Shown in pieces: positions 17,740-26,650 of a stretch of 64,000 bases of DNA. The notes beneath the pieces were generated by a model, which had not been told where the DNA came from, made no database searches, and worked only from the letters and a program-made list of their open reading frames with translations. Both the position numbers and the translations under genes were made by a program. Position 1 is the first letter of the stretch; each line of letters starts with the position of its first letter. Source of the stretch: Lachnospiraceae bacterium (GTDB lineage Bacteria; Bacillota; Clostridia; Lachnospirales; Lachnospiraceae); the NCBI GenBank assembly GCA_017465095.1, contig JAFTWX010000046.1, positions 30,810 to 94,809 on the forward strand. Direction: 5' to 3'.

Positions 17740-18444
17740 ATGGCAGATTACAATCTGAAGGATCAAGTATCGGATAAATATTCTCTGCGTGGAAGAGTGT
17801 TTCACAAAATCAGAGAGGACATTCTGAACGGTAAATACAAAACGGGAGAAGAGCTCAGAGAAGCGACCATCGGGGAGGAACTCGGTGTTTCGCGTACACC
17901 GGTAAGAGAGGCGTTCCGCCAGCTGGAGCTGGAAGGACTGCTCAAGATGGTTCCGAACAAAGGAACCTATGTGACAGGTATCACACAGAAGGACGTGAAG
18001 GACATTTACATGATCCGCTCCCTTCTGGAAGGTCTTTGTGCACGTCTTGCCACCGAAAACATTACGGATGAACAGATGAACGAGATGGAAGAAAATGTCT
18101 ATCTTTCCGAGTTTCATGAGAGCAAAGGTCATTACGACCAGATGGCGCAGATGGATAACCGGTTTCACGAGATTTTGTATGAATCCTGTGACAGTAAAAT
18201 GCTGGAACATTTGCTCCGGGATTTCCATCAGTATGTATACCGTGTGAGGAAAATGACGCTTTCCAGCGAAAAGAGAGGAAAGGCGTCCAATCTGGAGCAC
18301 AGAGAAATCATGGAAGCCATAAAAGCAGGCAACTGTGACAAGGCGGAAAAGCTTGCCAACCTTCACATGATTAACGCTTATGACAATATGCGCAAGAACG
18401 GACTGATTGAAATGTTTGATCAGGATGACAGCGCCAAAAAATAA
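17740..18444 (+). CDS. GntR-family transcriptional regulator (FCD subfamily)
   Basis: A 234-residue regulator with GGAGG upstream, 11 bp after the citrate synthase gene. The N-terminal winged helix (residues about 18-80; REDILNGKYKTGEEL, EELGVSRTPVREAFRQL, LKMVPNKGTYV) is classic GntR. An all-helical FCD effector domain follows (about 85-215), with candidate metal or ligand residues (D..R at MDNRFHEIL; late His residues in EHREIMEAI and NLHMINAY). FCD regulators usually sense carboxylic acids, so citrate, isocitrate or 2-oxoglutarate are plausible ligands. The perfect palindrome over the operon promoter (16251-16268) is the probable binding site, giving autoregulation. Confidence 0.9.
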   Translation: MADYNLKDQVSDKYSLRGRVFHKIREDILNGKYKTGEELREATIGEELGVSRTPVREAFRQLELEGLLKMVPNKGTYVTGITQKDVKDIYMIRSLLEGLCARLATENITDEQMNEMEENVYLSEFHESKGHYDQMAQMDNRFHEILYESCDSKMLEHLLRDFHQYVYRVRKMTLSSEKRGKASNLEHREIMEAIKAGNCDKAEKLANLHMINAYDNMRKNGLIEMFDQDDSAKK

Positions 18445-18463
18445 TTTTTAAAGGAGAGCAAAC

Positions 18464-19669
18464 ATGGCAAAAATTCAGATGACAACACCGCTTGTTGAGA
18501 TGGACGGAGATGAAATGACCCGAATTCTCTGGAAGATGATTAAGGATGAACTCATTTGTCCTTATGTAGATTTAAAGACAGAATATTATGACCTCGGTCT
18601 GGAGCACAGAAATGAAACGGACGATAAGGTGACGATGGATTCCGCACTTGCGACACAGAAATACGGCGTTGCGGTAAAATGTGCGACCATTACACCAAAC
18701 GCTGCCCGCATGACCGAGTACAATTTAAAGGAGATGTGGAAGAGTCCGAACGGAACTATCCGTGCGACGCTTGACGGAACTGTATTCCGTGCTCCGATTA
18801 TTGTAAAGGGTATCGAGCCGTGTGTACGCAACTGGGAAAAACCGATTACACTTGCAAGACATGCGTACGGTGACGTTTATAAAAATACAGAGATTAAGGT
18901 TCCGGGAGCAGGAAAAGCAGAGCTCGTGTTTACGGCGGAAGACGGAACAAAAATTCGTGAACTCATACATACCTTTAAGGACGGCGGTATTCTTCAGGGA
19001 ATCCACAACACAGACGCATCTATCAGCAGCTTTGCAAAAGCGTGCTTTAACTATGCGCTGGATACAAAGCAGGATCTCTGGTTTGCGACAAAGGATACCA
19101 TCTCCAAAAAGTATGACCACAATTTCAAGGATATTTTCCAGGAAATTTACGATGCAGATTACAAAGAAAAATTTGAAAAAGCAGGTATTGAATATTTCTA
19201 TACACTGATTGACGATGCGGTTGCACGTGTCATGAAGGCAAAAGGCGGATTTATCTGGGCATGTAAAAACTATGACGGAGACGTAATGTCCGACATGGTA
19301 TCGAGTGCATTCGGTTCTCTTGCCATGATGACTTCCGTACTTGTTTCACCGACCGGTGTCTATGAGTATGAGGCTGCACACGGAACCGTGCAGAGACATT
19401 ATTACAAGCATCTGGAAGGTGAGGAGACATCCACAAACTCCGTTGCAACTATCTTTGCATGGACCGGAGCACTTCGCAAGCGTGGTGAGCTGGACGGTAT
19501 CAGCGAGCTTATGGAATTTGCGGATAAGCTGGAAAAAGCTACGGTTGCTACAATCGAAAGCGGTAGAATGACCAAGGACCTTGCATTGATTACTTCCCTG
19601 AAAGATGTTACAATCTGTAACAGTCAGGATTTCATCAAGGAGATTCGCAAGACATACGAAACATTATAA
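18464..19669 (+). CDS. icd: NADP-dependent isocitrate dehydrogenase
   Basis: A 401-residue homodimeric enzyme of the type also found in eukaryotes: isocitrate + NADP+ to 2-oxoglutarate + CO2 + NADPH. Visible hallmarks are [13 protein letters not shown], the substrate loop [17 protein letters not shown] with the isocitrate-binding Arg residues, the metal and catalytic region [20 protein letters not shown], and [12 protein letters not shown] with the NADP-selecting segment. AAAGGAGA precedes the start. It is third in the operon after Re-citrate synthase and the GntR regulator and completes, with aconitase elsewhere, the oxidative branch to glutamate. Confidence 0.97.
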   Translation: MAKIQMTTPLVEMDGDEMTRILWKMIKDELICPYVDLKTEYYDLGLEHRNETDDKVTMDSALATQKYGVAVKCATITPNAARMTEYNLKEMWKSPNGTIRATLDGTVFRAPIIVKGIEPCVRNWEKPITLARHAYGDVYKNTEIKVPGAGKAELVFTAEDGTKIRELIHTFKDGGILQGIHNTDASISSFAKACFNYALDTKQDLWFATKDTISKKYDHNFKDIFQEIYDADYKEKFEKAGIEYFYTLIDDAVARVMKAKGGFIWACKNYDGDVMSDMVSSAFGSLAMMTSVLVSPTGVYEYEAAHGTVQRHYYKHLEGEETSTNSVATIFAWTGALRKRGELDGISELMEFADKLEKATVATIESGRMTKDLALITSLKDVTICNSQDFIKEIRKTYETL

Positions 19670-19681
19670 GGTGGGTATGAA

Positions 19682-21109
19682 ATGGATTTCATTTCCGGAA
19701 GTTTTTTACTCTTTTTATTGATTAGTATTGTTGTATATTACAGCATACCGAAAAAGGGGCAGCGATATTGGCTGCTCCTTATCGGTGTGTTTTTTTATTT
19801 GTTTGCGTCGCCGAAACTGTCGGTGTTTATTGCGTGCAGTACGGTGACATCCTATCTTTTTGCCCGGTATTTTCAAAAGTCTGCAGCAGCTTACTGGTTT
19901 GTACTGCTTGGAAATGCGAGTGTACTTTTGTTTCTCAAATTGGCGGGAAGCGGAACGTTTCTTGCGTCCTATCTGCGCATTGACCGTTTCGCATTTCTTC
20001 TCCCCCTCGGAATCTCTTTTTATACATTGCAGATGATTGCTTATATGACAGATGTCAGAAAAGGGAAGATTGCGCCGGAGAAAAATTTCTTAAACTATCT
20101 GCTCTTTGTCACCTATTTCCCGCATGTGCTGCAGGGACCGATTCCGCGGTTTGAACAGCTTGCAGGACAGCTTACAAAAGAGCACAAATTTGATTATGCC
20201 ACTTTTGTCGGCGGCTTTCAGCTGATGGTATGGGGATATTTTCAAAAGCTTGTGGTGGCGGACCGAGCAGGAATAGTAGTGAACAGACTGTTCGGGGAAT
20301 ATGAAACATATACCGGAATGTACGTGGTGGTTGCAGCGGTTCTTTACGGTGTGCAGCTTTATGCGGATTTTAACGGATGCTTCTGCATCGCAAACGGGGC
20401 GTCGCAAATGTTCGGAATTCATCTGGCTGACAACTTTAAACAGCCGTATTTGTCCGGCTCTGTCAGTGAATTCTGGCGCAGATGGCACATGTCGTTCGGA
20501 CAGTGGCTCAGAGACTATATTTACATTCCGCTGGGCGGAAACCGGAAGGGGAAAATCCGCAAATATATCAATATTCTGATTACGTTCTTTGTCAGCGGAA
20601 TCTGGCATGGCATCGGTTCCGGCTTTTTGATTTGGGGATGTCTGCAGGGTGTCTACCAGGTGTGCGGTGATTTGCTTGCGCCGGTTCGGGATAAGGCGGT
20701 CGGGCTTCTGCGCGTGGACAGAAATGCATTTTCCCATAAATTGTTCAAGGTTTTGTGCACCTATAGCTTAATCACATACGCATGGCTGTTTTTCCGAGCT
20801 TCGACAGCCGGACAAGCCATTTCCATGACAAAAAACATGATCTCCACATTCAATCCTTGGATTCTGTGGGATCAGTCTCTTTATTTGCTTGGAATTGATG
20901 CAAAAAACTTTTGGATTCTTATATTCGGAATTGTGATTATGATTGCAGTCGATTGTCTGCAGAGAAGAATGGCGATTCGCCAATGGTTTGCCGGACAGGG
21001 AATCGTGTTTCGGTACGTTGTTTTGTACCTGGTCATATTTGCAGTTTTAATTTTCGGAATCTATGGTCCGGGATATGATGCGGCGCAATTTATTTACGGT
21101 GGATTTTAG
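19682..21109 (+). CDS. MBOAT-family membrane O-acyltransferase (AlgI-like)
   Basis: A 475-residue polytopic protein with about ten membrane segments. It carries AlgI/DltB-type signatures: FPHVLQGPIPRFEQL, the loop SEFWRRWHMSFGQWLRDYIYIPLGGN, and the catalytic His in FVSGIWHGIGSGFLIWG. Such proteins move acetyl groups across the membrane for O-acetylation of surface polysaccharide. The gene starts 12 bp after icd with GGTGGG as ribosome site, so it may share that transcript, although the functions are unrelated. The next gene, an SGNH-type membrane-anchored protein, is the usual partner that transfers the acetyl group outside the cell. Confidence 0.9.
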   Translation: MDFISGSFLLFLLISIVVYYSIPKKGQRYWLLLIGVFFYLFASPKLSVFIACSTVTSYLFARYFQKSAAAYWFVLLGNASVLLFLKLAGSGTFLASYLRIDRFAFLLPLGISFYTLQMIAYMTDVRKGKIAPEKNFLNYLLFVTYFPHVLQGPIPRFEQLAGQLTKEHKFDYATFVGGFQLMVWGYFQKLVVADRAGIVVNRLFGEYETYTGMYVVVAAVLYGVQLYADFNGCFCIANGASQMFGIHLADNFKQPYLSGSVSEFWRRWHMSFGQWLRDYIYIPLGGNRKGKIRKYINILITFFVSGIWHGIGSGFLIWGCLQGVYQVCGDLLAPVRDKAVGLLRVDRNAFSHKLFKVLCTYSLITYAWLFFRASTAGQAISMTKNMISTFNPWILWDQSLYLLGIDAKNFWILIFGIVIMIAVDCLQRRMAIRQWFAGQGIVFRYVVLYLVIFAVLIFGIYGPGYDAAQFIYGGF

Positions 21110-21120
21110 GAGGAACAAGA

Positions 21121-22563
21121 ATGAAAAAAACTACAATTTTTCTTCGTTTTACTGTGTTTGTCCTGATTTTTGCCGTGCTGTTTCTTACGGTGACGGAGGT
21201 ACTGCGGGACAAACGTGTGGAACTGGAATATGATGTCACATCTAAAGTGAAAGGGTTTTACGAAGAGCCGGAAAATACCCTCGATTTTGTGTTTGTTGGT
21301 TCCAGCCAGCTCTATGCGAGCATCGCGCCGAACGTTCTTTTTGAAGAGTTCGGGATTACTGCGTATGATTTTGCCGCCAATGAGCAACCGATGTGGATTT
21401 CCTATTATTATATCAAGGAGGCACTGAAGCATCAGAGCCCGAAGGCGATTGTGCTCGATGTGTTCACCATGTACGGCGACACCTATGAGCAGGAGGGAGC
21501 GACCCGTATTAATCTGGATGATCTTCCGTGGAATTTAAACAAGATTCAGGCCATCCGGGCTTCGGTTCCGAGAGAGAACAGAGCGTCCTTTTATTTTGAA
21601 CTGGTGAAATATCATGACACATGGAATACGCTGGATGCGCACAAAATTCAGAGTTCCTTCTGGGACAAGCGCAACGTGTATCGCGGTTACTCGCCGTTTG
21701 TGGTTGCTCATGACTATGCGGAAGCGGCGCCGGATGAAGTGGTTATGCAGACAGAGCGCGAGCCGATGGGAGCCATGGCAAAAGAGTGGCTGGATAAAAT
21801 TATAGATCTTTGCAGGGAAGAGAACGTCGATCTGATTCTGATAAAAACGCCGAACGGACACGCAGAAAGACAAAAGCTATACCTTTCCGTGGAAGATTAT
21901 GCCAAGGAAAAACAGGTACCGTTTCTTAATATGAATACATTGTTTGACGGCGAGGCCCATGTCAATGTGCTGCAGGCGGAAAAAATCACCCGGTATGTGG
22001 GCGAGTATTTATGCGGGCAGTATGAGATTGCGGACAAGCGCAAGGATCCGGCATTTGCACAATGGCATGAGGACGGAAGATATTTTTATCATAAAAAGGA
22101 TAAATGCGTGCAAATCGGGATTTCCGATATGCAGACATATTTTGAGACTTTACAGGGAAAAGAATGGGTGACGATGTTTGCGCTGAAAAAGACAGATGCA
22201 GTGAGCTTCGATGAGGAGGAAAAGGCTGCACTTGCATCGCTCGGTATTACGCCGGATTATGATGCACAGGGCCAGTGGTGTTATCTTATTCTTTTAAAGG
22301 ATGGAAAACCGGTAACGGAAGGTGTGCAGGTGACGGATGCGTATGAGCAGGAGTTTATTCTTGATGACGGTCATGTTTATCAACTTTCTTATGATTTGGA
22401 CGAAGATGGTAACGCCGTTGCAGGTTTATATATGGACGGCGCGAACTATTCCATGGAGCATGATGGTATGAATGTGTTTATTTATGATGCTTTGCTTGAG
22501 GAAATCGTGGAGTTTGTTGCGTTCGATACGGTAAGAGATGCAACTACGATAAGAGTACAGTAG
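21121..22563 (+). CDS. Membrane-anchored SGNH-type protein, partner of the MBOAT acyltransferase
   Basis: A 480-residue protein with an N-terminal signal anchor (TIFLRFTVFVLIFAVLFLTV), AGGAGG before the ATG and an 11-bp gap to the MBOAT gene. The first SGNH block appears as FVFVGSSQLYASIAP, with the nucleophile Ser in GSS. A candidate Asp-x-x-His block is FDGEAHVN, close to residue 280. The last 130 residues form an extra domain not seen in minimal SGNH proteins. In alginate, peptidoglycan and teichoic-acid systems such proteins (AlgX, AlgJ, DltD) complete the transfer of the acyl group. The polymer modified here is not known. Confidence 0.8.
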   Translation: MKKTTIFLRFTVFVLIFAVLFLTVTEVLRDKRVELEYDVTSKVKGFYEEPENTLDFVFVGSSQLYASIAPNVLFEEFGITAYDFAANEQPMWISYYYIKEALKHQSPKAIVLDVFTMYGDTYEQEGATRINLDDLPWNLNKIQAIRASVPRENRASFYFELVKYHDTWNTLDAHKIQSSFWDKRNVYRGYSPFVVAHDYAEAAPDEVVMQTEREPMGAMAKEWLDKIIDLCREENVDLILIKTPNGHAERQKLYLSVEDYAKEKQVPFLNMNTLFDGEAHVNVLQAEKITRYVGEYLCGQYEIADKRKDPAFAQWHEDGRYFYHKKDKCVQIGISDMQTYFETLQGKEWVTMFALKKTDAVSFDEEEKAALASLGITPDYDAQGQWCYLILLKDGKPVTEGVQVTDAYEQEFILDDGHVYQLSYDLDEDGNAVAGLYMDGANYSMEHDGMNVFIYDALLEEIVEFVAFDTVRDATTIRVQ

Positions 22564-22628
22564 GGCGAACCTTTTTGGATATAATTTATTCATATATAGC
22601 CACATGTACTAAGATTAAAGAAATACAG

Positions 22629-22896
22629 TATATAAACGCAGGACATTTATATAGCAGTTAATCTGTGCGAATTCCTAGAATTACTTGAAATATAAAATCA
22701 TGTGATAGCGAAAAAACATCACTTGTTTGAAAAAGAAGGATATATTCCCGGCACCAAGTTCACTTGATGTGACGGAATATATCCTTCTTTTGAGTTTGAT
22801 GTTTTTGAAGCTGTACTTCACATGATTTTATATTTTGTAGTAATTCTCAGAATTCGTACAACATTAATTGCGGTATAAATATCCTGCATTTATATA
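22629..22896. repeat. 268-bp imperfect palindrome, MITE-like element
   Basis: Almost the whole gap between two convergent genes is one inverted repeat: the left arm (22629-22748) and right arm (22774-22896) match at about four of five positions, with blocks such as AAATATAAAATCATGTGA and GAATT(C)..AGAATTAC in both. The outer ends TATATAAACGCAGGA and its inverted partner TATATAAATGCAGGA are almost identical, and TA is present at each edge, as left by Tc1/IS630-type elements. The right end stops 2 bp from the aroC stop codon. No open reading frame lies inside. The remaining 65 bp after 22563 hold nothing I recognise. Mobile origin is inference; a structured RNA is another option. Confidence 0.7.
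22731..22791. terminator. Central hairpin of the palindrome, likely two-way terminator
   Basis: A perfect 18-bp stem (AAAAGAAGGATATATTCC with its complement at 22774-22791) encloses a 25-nt loop that itself holds CAAGT-TC-ACTTG. A-rich and T-rich edges on both sides allow termination for the SGNH gene and for aroC. Confidence 0.65.
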
Positions 22897-22898
22897 TT

Positions 22899-23996
22899 TT
22901 ATTCATAAATCTTTTTTAAGTTGTCCAGCTTCGCAGTAGCATTTTCCATCATCAAATCCAAGATCGTCAGAGCGGTCATGGCTTCGACGACAACAACTGC
23001 GCGGGGAACAATCACCGGATCGTGGCGCCCTTTGATTTGAACGGAAATGTTTTCTCCGTCTTTATTTACGGTATTTTGCTCTTTGAAGATGGACGGGGTA
23101 GGTTTGATGTAAGCGCGGAGCACAATGTCCTCTCCGTCGCTCATACCGCCTAAAATTCCGCCGCTGTGATTCGTTGCCTTTGCAACAGCACCGTCTTTCA
23201 TAACGAAAGAGTCGTTGTTTTCGGAACCTTTCATCGTGGCAACGGCGATACCGTCACCGATTTCGAAGGCTTTGACACTTCCGATGGACATGATGGCTTT
23301 GCCGAGATTGGCATCTAATTTGTCAAAGACCGGTTCGCCGACACCGGCAGGAACACCTTTGGCAACACACTCAATAACACCGCCGGAAGAGTCGAGAGAC
23401 TTCATACATTCTTCCAGATAAGCTTCGGCCTTTGCGGAAGCATCCGCATCGGGCATCGAAGTCGGAGTAGATAAAATCGTCTCTTTATCGAACTTGGCAT
23501 AATCGATGGTCACAGGGCCGATGGAGCGGGTATAGGCACAAATCTCAATGCCGAGTTCCTTTAACAGTTTCAGTGCAATAGCACCTGCTGCCACACGGCC
23601 GATGGTTTCACGGCCGGAGGAGCGTCCGCCGCCCCGGTAATCGCGGAACCCGTATTTTTCATCAAAGGTATAATCCGCATGTCCCGGTCTGTAATAGGAG
23701 GCAATCTCCGAATAATCACCGGAACGCTGGGATGTATTTCTGACAAGAAGCGCAATCGGCGTACCTGTAGTTTTTCCTTCAAAAACGCCGGAGAGGATTT
23801 CTACCTCGTCCGCTTCCTTGCGCGGAGTGGCAAATTTGCTCTGTCCCGGTTTGCGTCGGTTGAGATATGTTTGGATGTCCGATGCAGAAAGAGAAAGTCC
23901 TGCCGGGCACCCGTCAACGACCACGCCGATACCTTCTCCGTGGGATTCGCCGAAGGTCTGTATTGTAAAATGTTTTCCAAGTATGGAACCGGCCAT
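22899..23996 (-). CDS. aroC: Chorismate synthase
   Basis: A 365-residue FMN-dependent enzyme that makes chorismate from 5-enolpyruvylshikimate-3-phosphate, the last common step to aromatic amino acids. Signatures include the N-terminal FGESHGEGIGVVVDGCPAG, the substrate and flavin region RPGHADYTFDEKYGFRDY, RGGGRSSGRETIGRVAAGA and the C-terminal GRHDPVIVPRAVVVVEAM. ATG 23996 has GGAGGTG just upstream, so longer in-frame starts are rejected. On the minus strand a TATAAT box lies at 24021-24026. The stop codon sits 2 bp from the palindromic element. It stands alone here, without other aro genes. Confidence 0.97.
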   Translation of the reverse strand: MAGSILGKHFTIQTFGESHGEGIGVVVDGCPAGLSLSASDIQTYLNRRKPGQSKFATPRKEADEVEILSGVFEGKTTGTPIALLVRNTSQRSGDYSEIASYYRPGHADYTFDEKYGFRDYRGGGRSSGRETIGRVAAGAIALKLLKELGIEICAYTRSIGPVTIDYAKFDKETILSTPTSMPDADASAKAEAYLEECMKSLDSSGGVIECVAKGVPAGVGEPVFDKLDANLGKAIMSIGSVKAFEIGDGIAVATMKGSENNDSFVMKDGAVAKATNHSGGILGGMSDGEDIVLRAYIKPTPSIFKEQNTVNKDGENISVQIKGRHDPVIVPRAVVVVEAMTALTILDLMMENATAKLDNLKKIYE

Positions 23997-24059
23997 AATG
24001 CACCTCCAAATAGTCTGTAAATTATAAAGCATAATCATTATACGCCATGGCAGTTATGT

Positions 24060-24088
24060 TTGCAAAGCGTATTTTCTTATGATATGAT
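24060..24088 (+). promoter_or_regulatory. Promoter of the D,D-carboxypeptidase gene
   Basis: TTGCAA (24060-24065), 17 bp, TATGAT (24083-24088), 41 bp before the ATG at 24130; it lies back to back with the aroC promoter region. Confidence 0.6.
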
Positions 24089-24129
24089 TTATTTGTGTTT
24101 TTACTTGAATACAGTAAGGTGGACCAAAG

Positions 24130-24993
24130 ATGAAAAAAACGCTGAAAATACGCAAGCTCCTTTGCATGCTGAGCGTGTGCATTATTTTTATTGTGAGCAA
24201 TAGTTTTATATACGAACAGATACAAATCAATGCGGATGATATTCCGGCTGGTGCGCTTCCGGAGGATTTTGAACTCATTGAGGACGAGGACCTTTTGACG
24301 GATGAGGAACTGAAGGACCACGGTGAGGTGGATGCGGAAGAAACCTTTACCCTGGACGATGTTATGAAATCGGATTTCTCAGCGGTAGCGGAGGAGGAAG
24401 AATTGCCGAAGGATGGGGAAATCCAGCTGGATTCCTTTGACGAAAATGACTGGAAAATCGTTTTGATTAACAAACAGCATTCCATTCCGGAGGATTATGA
24501 ATTTACTCTCGGAACGATTTCGACTTCCAAGGGAAGTATGAAGTGTGATGAGCGCATTATTCCGGAGCTGCAGCAGATGATGCAGGCGGCGAAGGACGAC
24601 GGTGTGACACTTGTGATTTGTTCGCCGTACAGAGACTATGAGAGACAGATTTATCTGTTTAACCGGAAAATCAAGGCATATATGAAACAGCAGATGTCTT
24701 ATCTGGAAGCATACCGTGTGACAGCGCAGGCGGTTACGGTTCCGGGAGCTTCCGAGCATCAGATTGGGCTTGCCCTTGATATTGTGACAAACACTTATCA
24801 GTCCCTCAACGAAGGATTTGAGGATACCGACGCCGGAAAATGGCTGGCAAAACACAGCTATGAGTATGGATTTATTTTACGCTATCCGAAGGGAAAGGAA
24901 GATATCACAGGTATCAGCTATGAACCGTGGCATTTCCGTTATGTGGGAAAGGCGGCGGCAAAGTATATGTACGACCATGAAATGACACTGTAA
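24130..24993 (+). CDS. D-alanyl-D-alanine carboxypeptidase, VanY/M15B family
   Basis: A 287-residue exported zinc peptidase that trims the last D-Ala from peptidoglycan stem peptides. A hydrophobic N-terminal segment (LLCMLSVCIIFIVSNSFIY) acts as signal or anchor. A very acidic linker follows (about residues 38-110). The M15B domain carries the zinc ligands H210 and D217 in SEHQIGLALDI and H268 in EPWHFRY, with the catalytic Glu E265. AAGGTGG precedes the start. No van resistance genes are near, so a housekeeping cell-wall role is more likely than glycopeptide resistance. Confidence 0.9.
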   Translation: MKKTLKIRKLLCMLSVCIIFIVSNSFIYEQIQINADDIPAGALPEDFELIEDEDLLTDEELKDHGEVDAEETFTLDDVMKSDFSAVAEEEELPKDGEIQLDSFDENDWKIVLINKQHSIPEDYEFTLGTISTSKGSMKCDERIIPELQQMMQAAKDDGVTLVICSPYRDYERQIYLFNRKIKAYMKQQMSYLEAYRVTAQAVTVPGASEHQIGLALDIVTNTYQSLNEGFEDTDAGKWLAKHSYEYGFILRYPKGKEDITGISYEPWHFRYVGKAAAKYMYDHEMTL

Positions 24994-25043
24994 TAGTTTA
25001 CGGACTAAATTCAGGCACAATAAATCAGAAAAGATGAAATGAT

Positions 25044-26174
25044 ATGTTTCAAGTGATAAAACAGGAGGGCAATGCCAGACGCGGCGTAGCCACTACACCA
25101 CACGGCGTCGTTCAGACGCCGGTTTTTATGAATGTCGGTACCATTGCGGCGATCAAAGGAGCTGTCGGTACGGAGGATCTGGAAGCGATCGGTACACAGA
25201 TTCAGCTTTCCAACACGTACCATCTCCATGTAAGACCGGGGGATGAAGTGGTCCACAAGCTGGGGGGGCTTCACAAATTTATGGTATGGGACAAGCCGAT
25301 TTTGACGGATTCCGGCGGATTTCAGGTATTTTCCCTTGCGGGCCTTCGCAAGATTAAGGAAGAAGGCGTCTATTTTAATTCCCATATCGACGGACGTAAG
25401 ATTTTCATGGGACCGGAGGAGAGCATGCAGATTCAGTCCCATCTTGCATCGACAATCGCCATGGCATTTGACGAGTGTCCGCCGAGCAAAGCGGATTATG
25501 ATTATGTCAAAAATTCCGTAGACCGCACAACCAGATGGCTGGAACGCTGTAAAAAAGAGATGGACCGCTTGAATACTCTGGATGACACCATCAACAAACA
25601 GCAGTGGCTGTTCGGTATCAACCAGGGAGCAATCTATAAAGATATCCGCGTGGAACACGCAAAACGCATTGCAGAGTTTGATCTGCAGGGCTATGCACTG
25701 GGCGGACTTGCGGTTGGCGAGACCCATGAAGAAATGTATTACGTGATTGAGGAGACTGCACCATACCTTCCGCAGGAAAAACCGCGCTACCTGATGGGAG
25801 TCGGTACACCGGCTAACATTTTGGAAGCAGTGGACCGTGGAATCGACTTTTTTGACTGTGTATATCCGTCGCGAAACGGACGCCATGGTCATCTGTATAC
25901 AAAGCATGGAAAAATCAATCTTTTCAATGCAAAATATGAGCTGGATACGCGCCCGATTGAGGAGGACTGTCAGTGTCCGGCCTGCAAGCGATACAACCGC
26001 GCATACATCCGCCATCTTCTCAAGGCAAAAGAGATGCTCGGCATGCGACTTTGCGTTCTTCATAACCTGTATTTTTACAACCACATGATGGAAGACATCC
26101 GCATGGCACTGGATGAGGGCAGATTTGCTGCCTATAAAAAAGAAATGCTGGAGAGCATGGCGGCGGGGGAGTAA
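25044..26174 (+). CDS. tgt: tRNA-guanine (queuine) transglycosylase
   Basis: A 376-residue enzyme that swaps guanine-34 of GUN-anticodon tRNAs for the queuosine precursor preQ1. It shows NVGTIAAIKG, LTDSGGFQVFSL with the general-base Asp, the nucleophile region DCVYPSRNGRHG, GGLAVGE and a C-terminal zinc site (CQCPACK, with a His about 30 residues on; roughly residues 309-345). The ribosome site is weak (AAGATGAAATGAT), but the N-terminus FQVIKQEGNARRG fits the family. yajC follows at 26264, an arrangement common in bacteria, though here yajC has its own promoter. Confidence 0.97.
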   Translation: MFQVIKQEGNARRGVATTPHGVVQTPVFMNVGTIAAIKGAVGTEDLEAIGTQIQLSNTYHLHVRPGDEVVHKLGGLHKFMVWDKPILTDSGGFQVFSLAGLRKIKEEGVYFNSHIDGRKIFMGPEESMQIQSHLASTIAMAFDECPPSKADYDYVKNSVDRTTRWLERCKKEMDRLNTLDDTINKQQWLFGINQGAIYKDIRVEHAKRIAEFDLQGYALGGLAVGETHEEMYYVIEETAPYLPQEKPRYLMGVGTPANILEAVDRGIDFFDCVYPSRNGRHGHLYTKHGKINLFNAKYELDTRPIEEDCQCPACKRYNRAYIRHLLKAKEMLGMRLCVLHNLYFYNHMMEDIRMALDEGRFAAYKKEMLESMAAGE

Positions 26175-26190
26175 TTTATAAAGGTTTTAC

Positions 26191-26219
26191 TTGCACAACG
26201 CCCATAATTTGTGTATGAT
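26191..26219 (+). promoter_or_regulatory. Promoter of yajC
   Basis: TTGCAC (26191-26196), 17 bp, TATGAT (26214-26219), 44 bp before the yajC start. Confidence 0.6.
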
Positions 26220-26263
26220 ATCTTCTAGTACGAAAATTTGAAGCATAAACGGAGGTTTATAAC

Positions 26264-26593
26264 ATGGGACTTTTATTAACAGCAGAAGCTGCAGCAGCGC
26301 CTAGCGCACAGGGATCAGGACTTTTTCTGGTTGGATATATTGTCTTTTTTGTAGCAATCATTTATCTTATGATGGTTCGTCCGCAGAAAAAAGAGCAGAA
26401 GAGAATGAACGCGATGTTTTCTTCTATGGCAGTCGGCGACAGTGTGTTGACTACAAGCGGCTTTTACGGTATTTTGATCGATATCGACGATGAACAGAAC
26501 ACGGTAATCGTTGAGTTCGGTAACAACAAAAACTGCCGTATCCCGATGAACAAGACAGCGATTGCCCAGGTAGAAAAACCGGACGCTGAATAA
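26264..26593 (+). CDS. yajC: Preprotein translocase subunit YajC
   Basis: A 109-residue single-pass membrane protein that joins SecDF in the Sec export machinery. One membrane segment (LFLVGYIVFFVAIIYLMMV) is followed by the family motif RPQKKEQKR and the small beta domain (GDSVLTTSGFYGILIDID). GGAGG precedes the ATG. secD and secF are not in the window. Confidence 0.95.
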   Translation: MGLLLTAEAAAAPSAQGSGLFLVGYIVFFVAIIYLMMVRPQKKEQKRMNAMFSSMAVGDSVLTTSGFYGILIDIDDEQNTVIVEFGNNKNCRIPMNKTAIAQVEKPDAE

Positions 26594-26613
26594 AATATTT
26601 TAAAGCAAAGTAT

Positions 26614-26650
26614 AAAGAGACGTTGATGCAGGCATCAGCGTCTCTTTTTT
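26614..26650 (+). terminator. Rho-independent terminator of yajC
   Basis: A 16-bp stem (26614-26629 with 26632-26647, one wobble) with a 2-nt loop and a T-run. It overlaps the last codons of the convergent membrane-protein gene, whose stop is at 26635. Confidence 0.88.

Noticed and set aside
17545..18366. 273-codon open frame on the minus strand
   Set aside because: Covers the end of the citrate synthase gene and the GntR gene in antisense; no promoter or ribosome site.
22560..22898. CRISPR array or long leader RNA in the 335-bp gap
   Set aside because: There is only one inverted pair, not regularly spaced direct repeats, and no cas gene; convergent neighbours exclude a leader.
24130..24993. 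Glycopeptide resistance (vanY) locus
   Set aside because: No vanHAX, vanRS or other resistance genes nearby; VanY-type carboxypeptidases are common housekeeping enzymes.
25011..26084. 357-codon open frame on the minus strand
   Set aside because: Antisense to tgt over nearly its full length; tgt is certain and the antisense product matches nothing.
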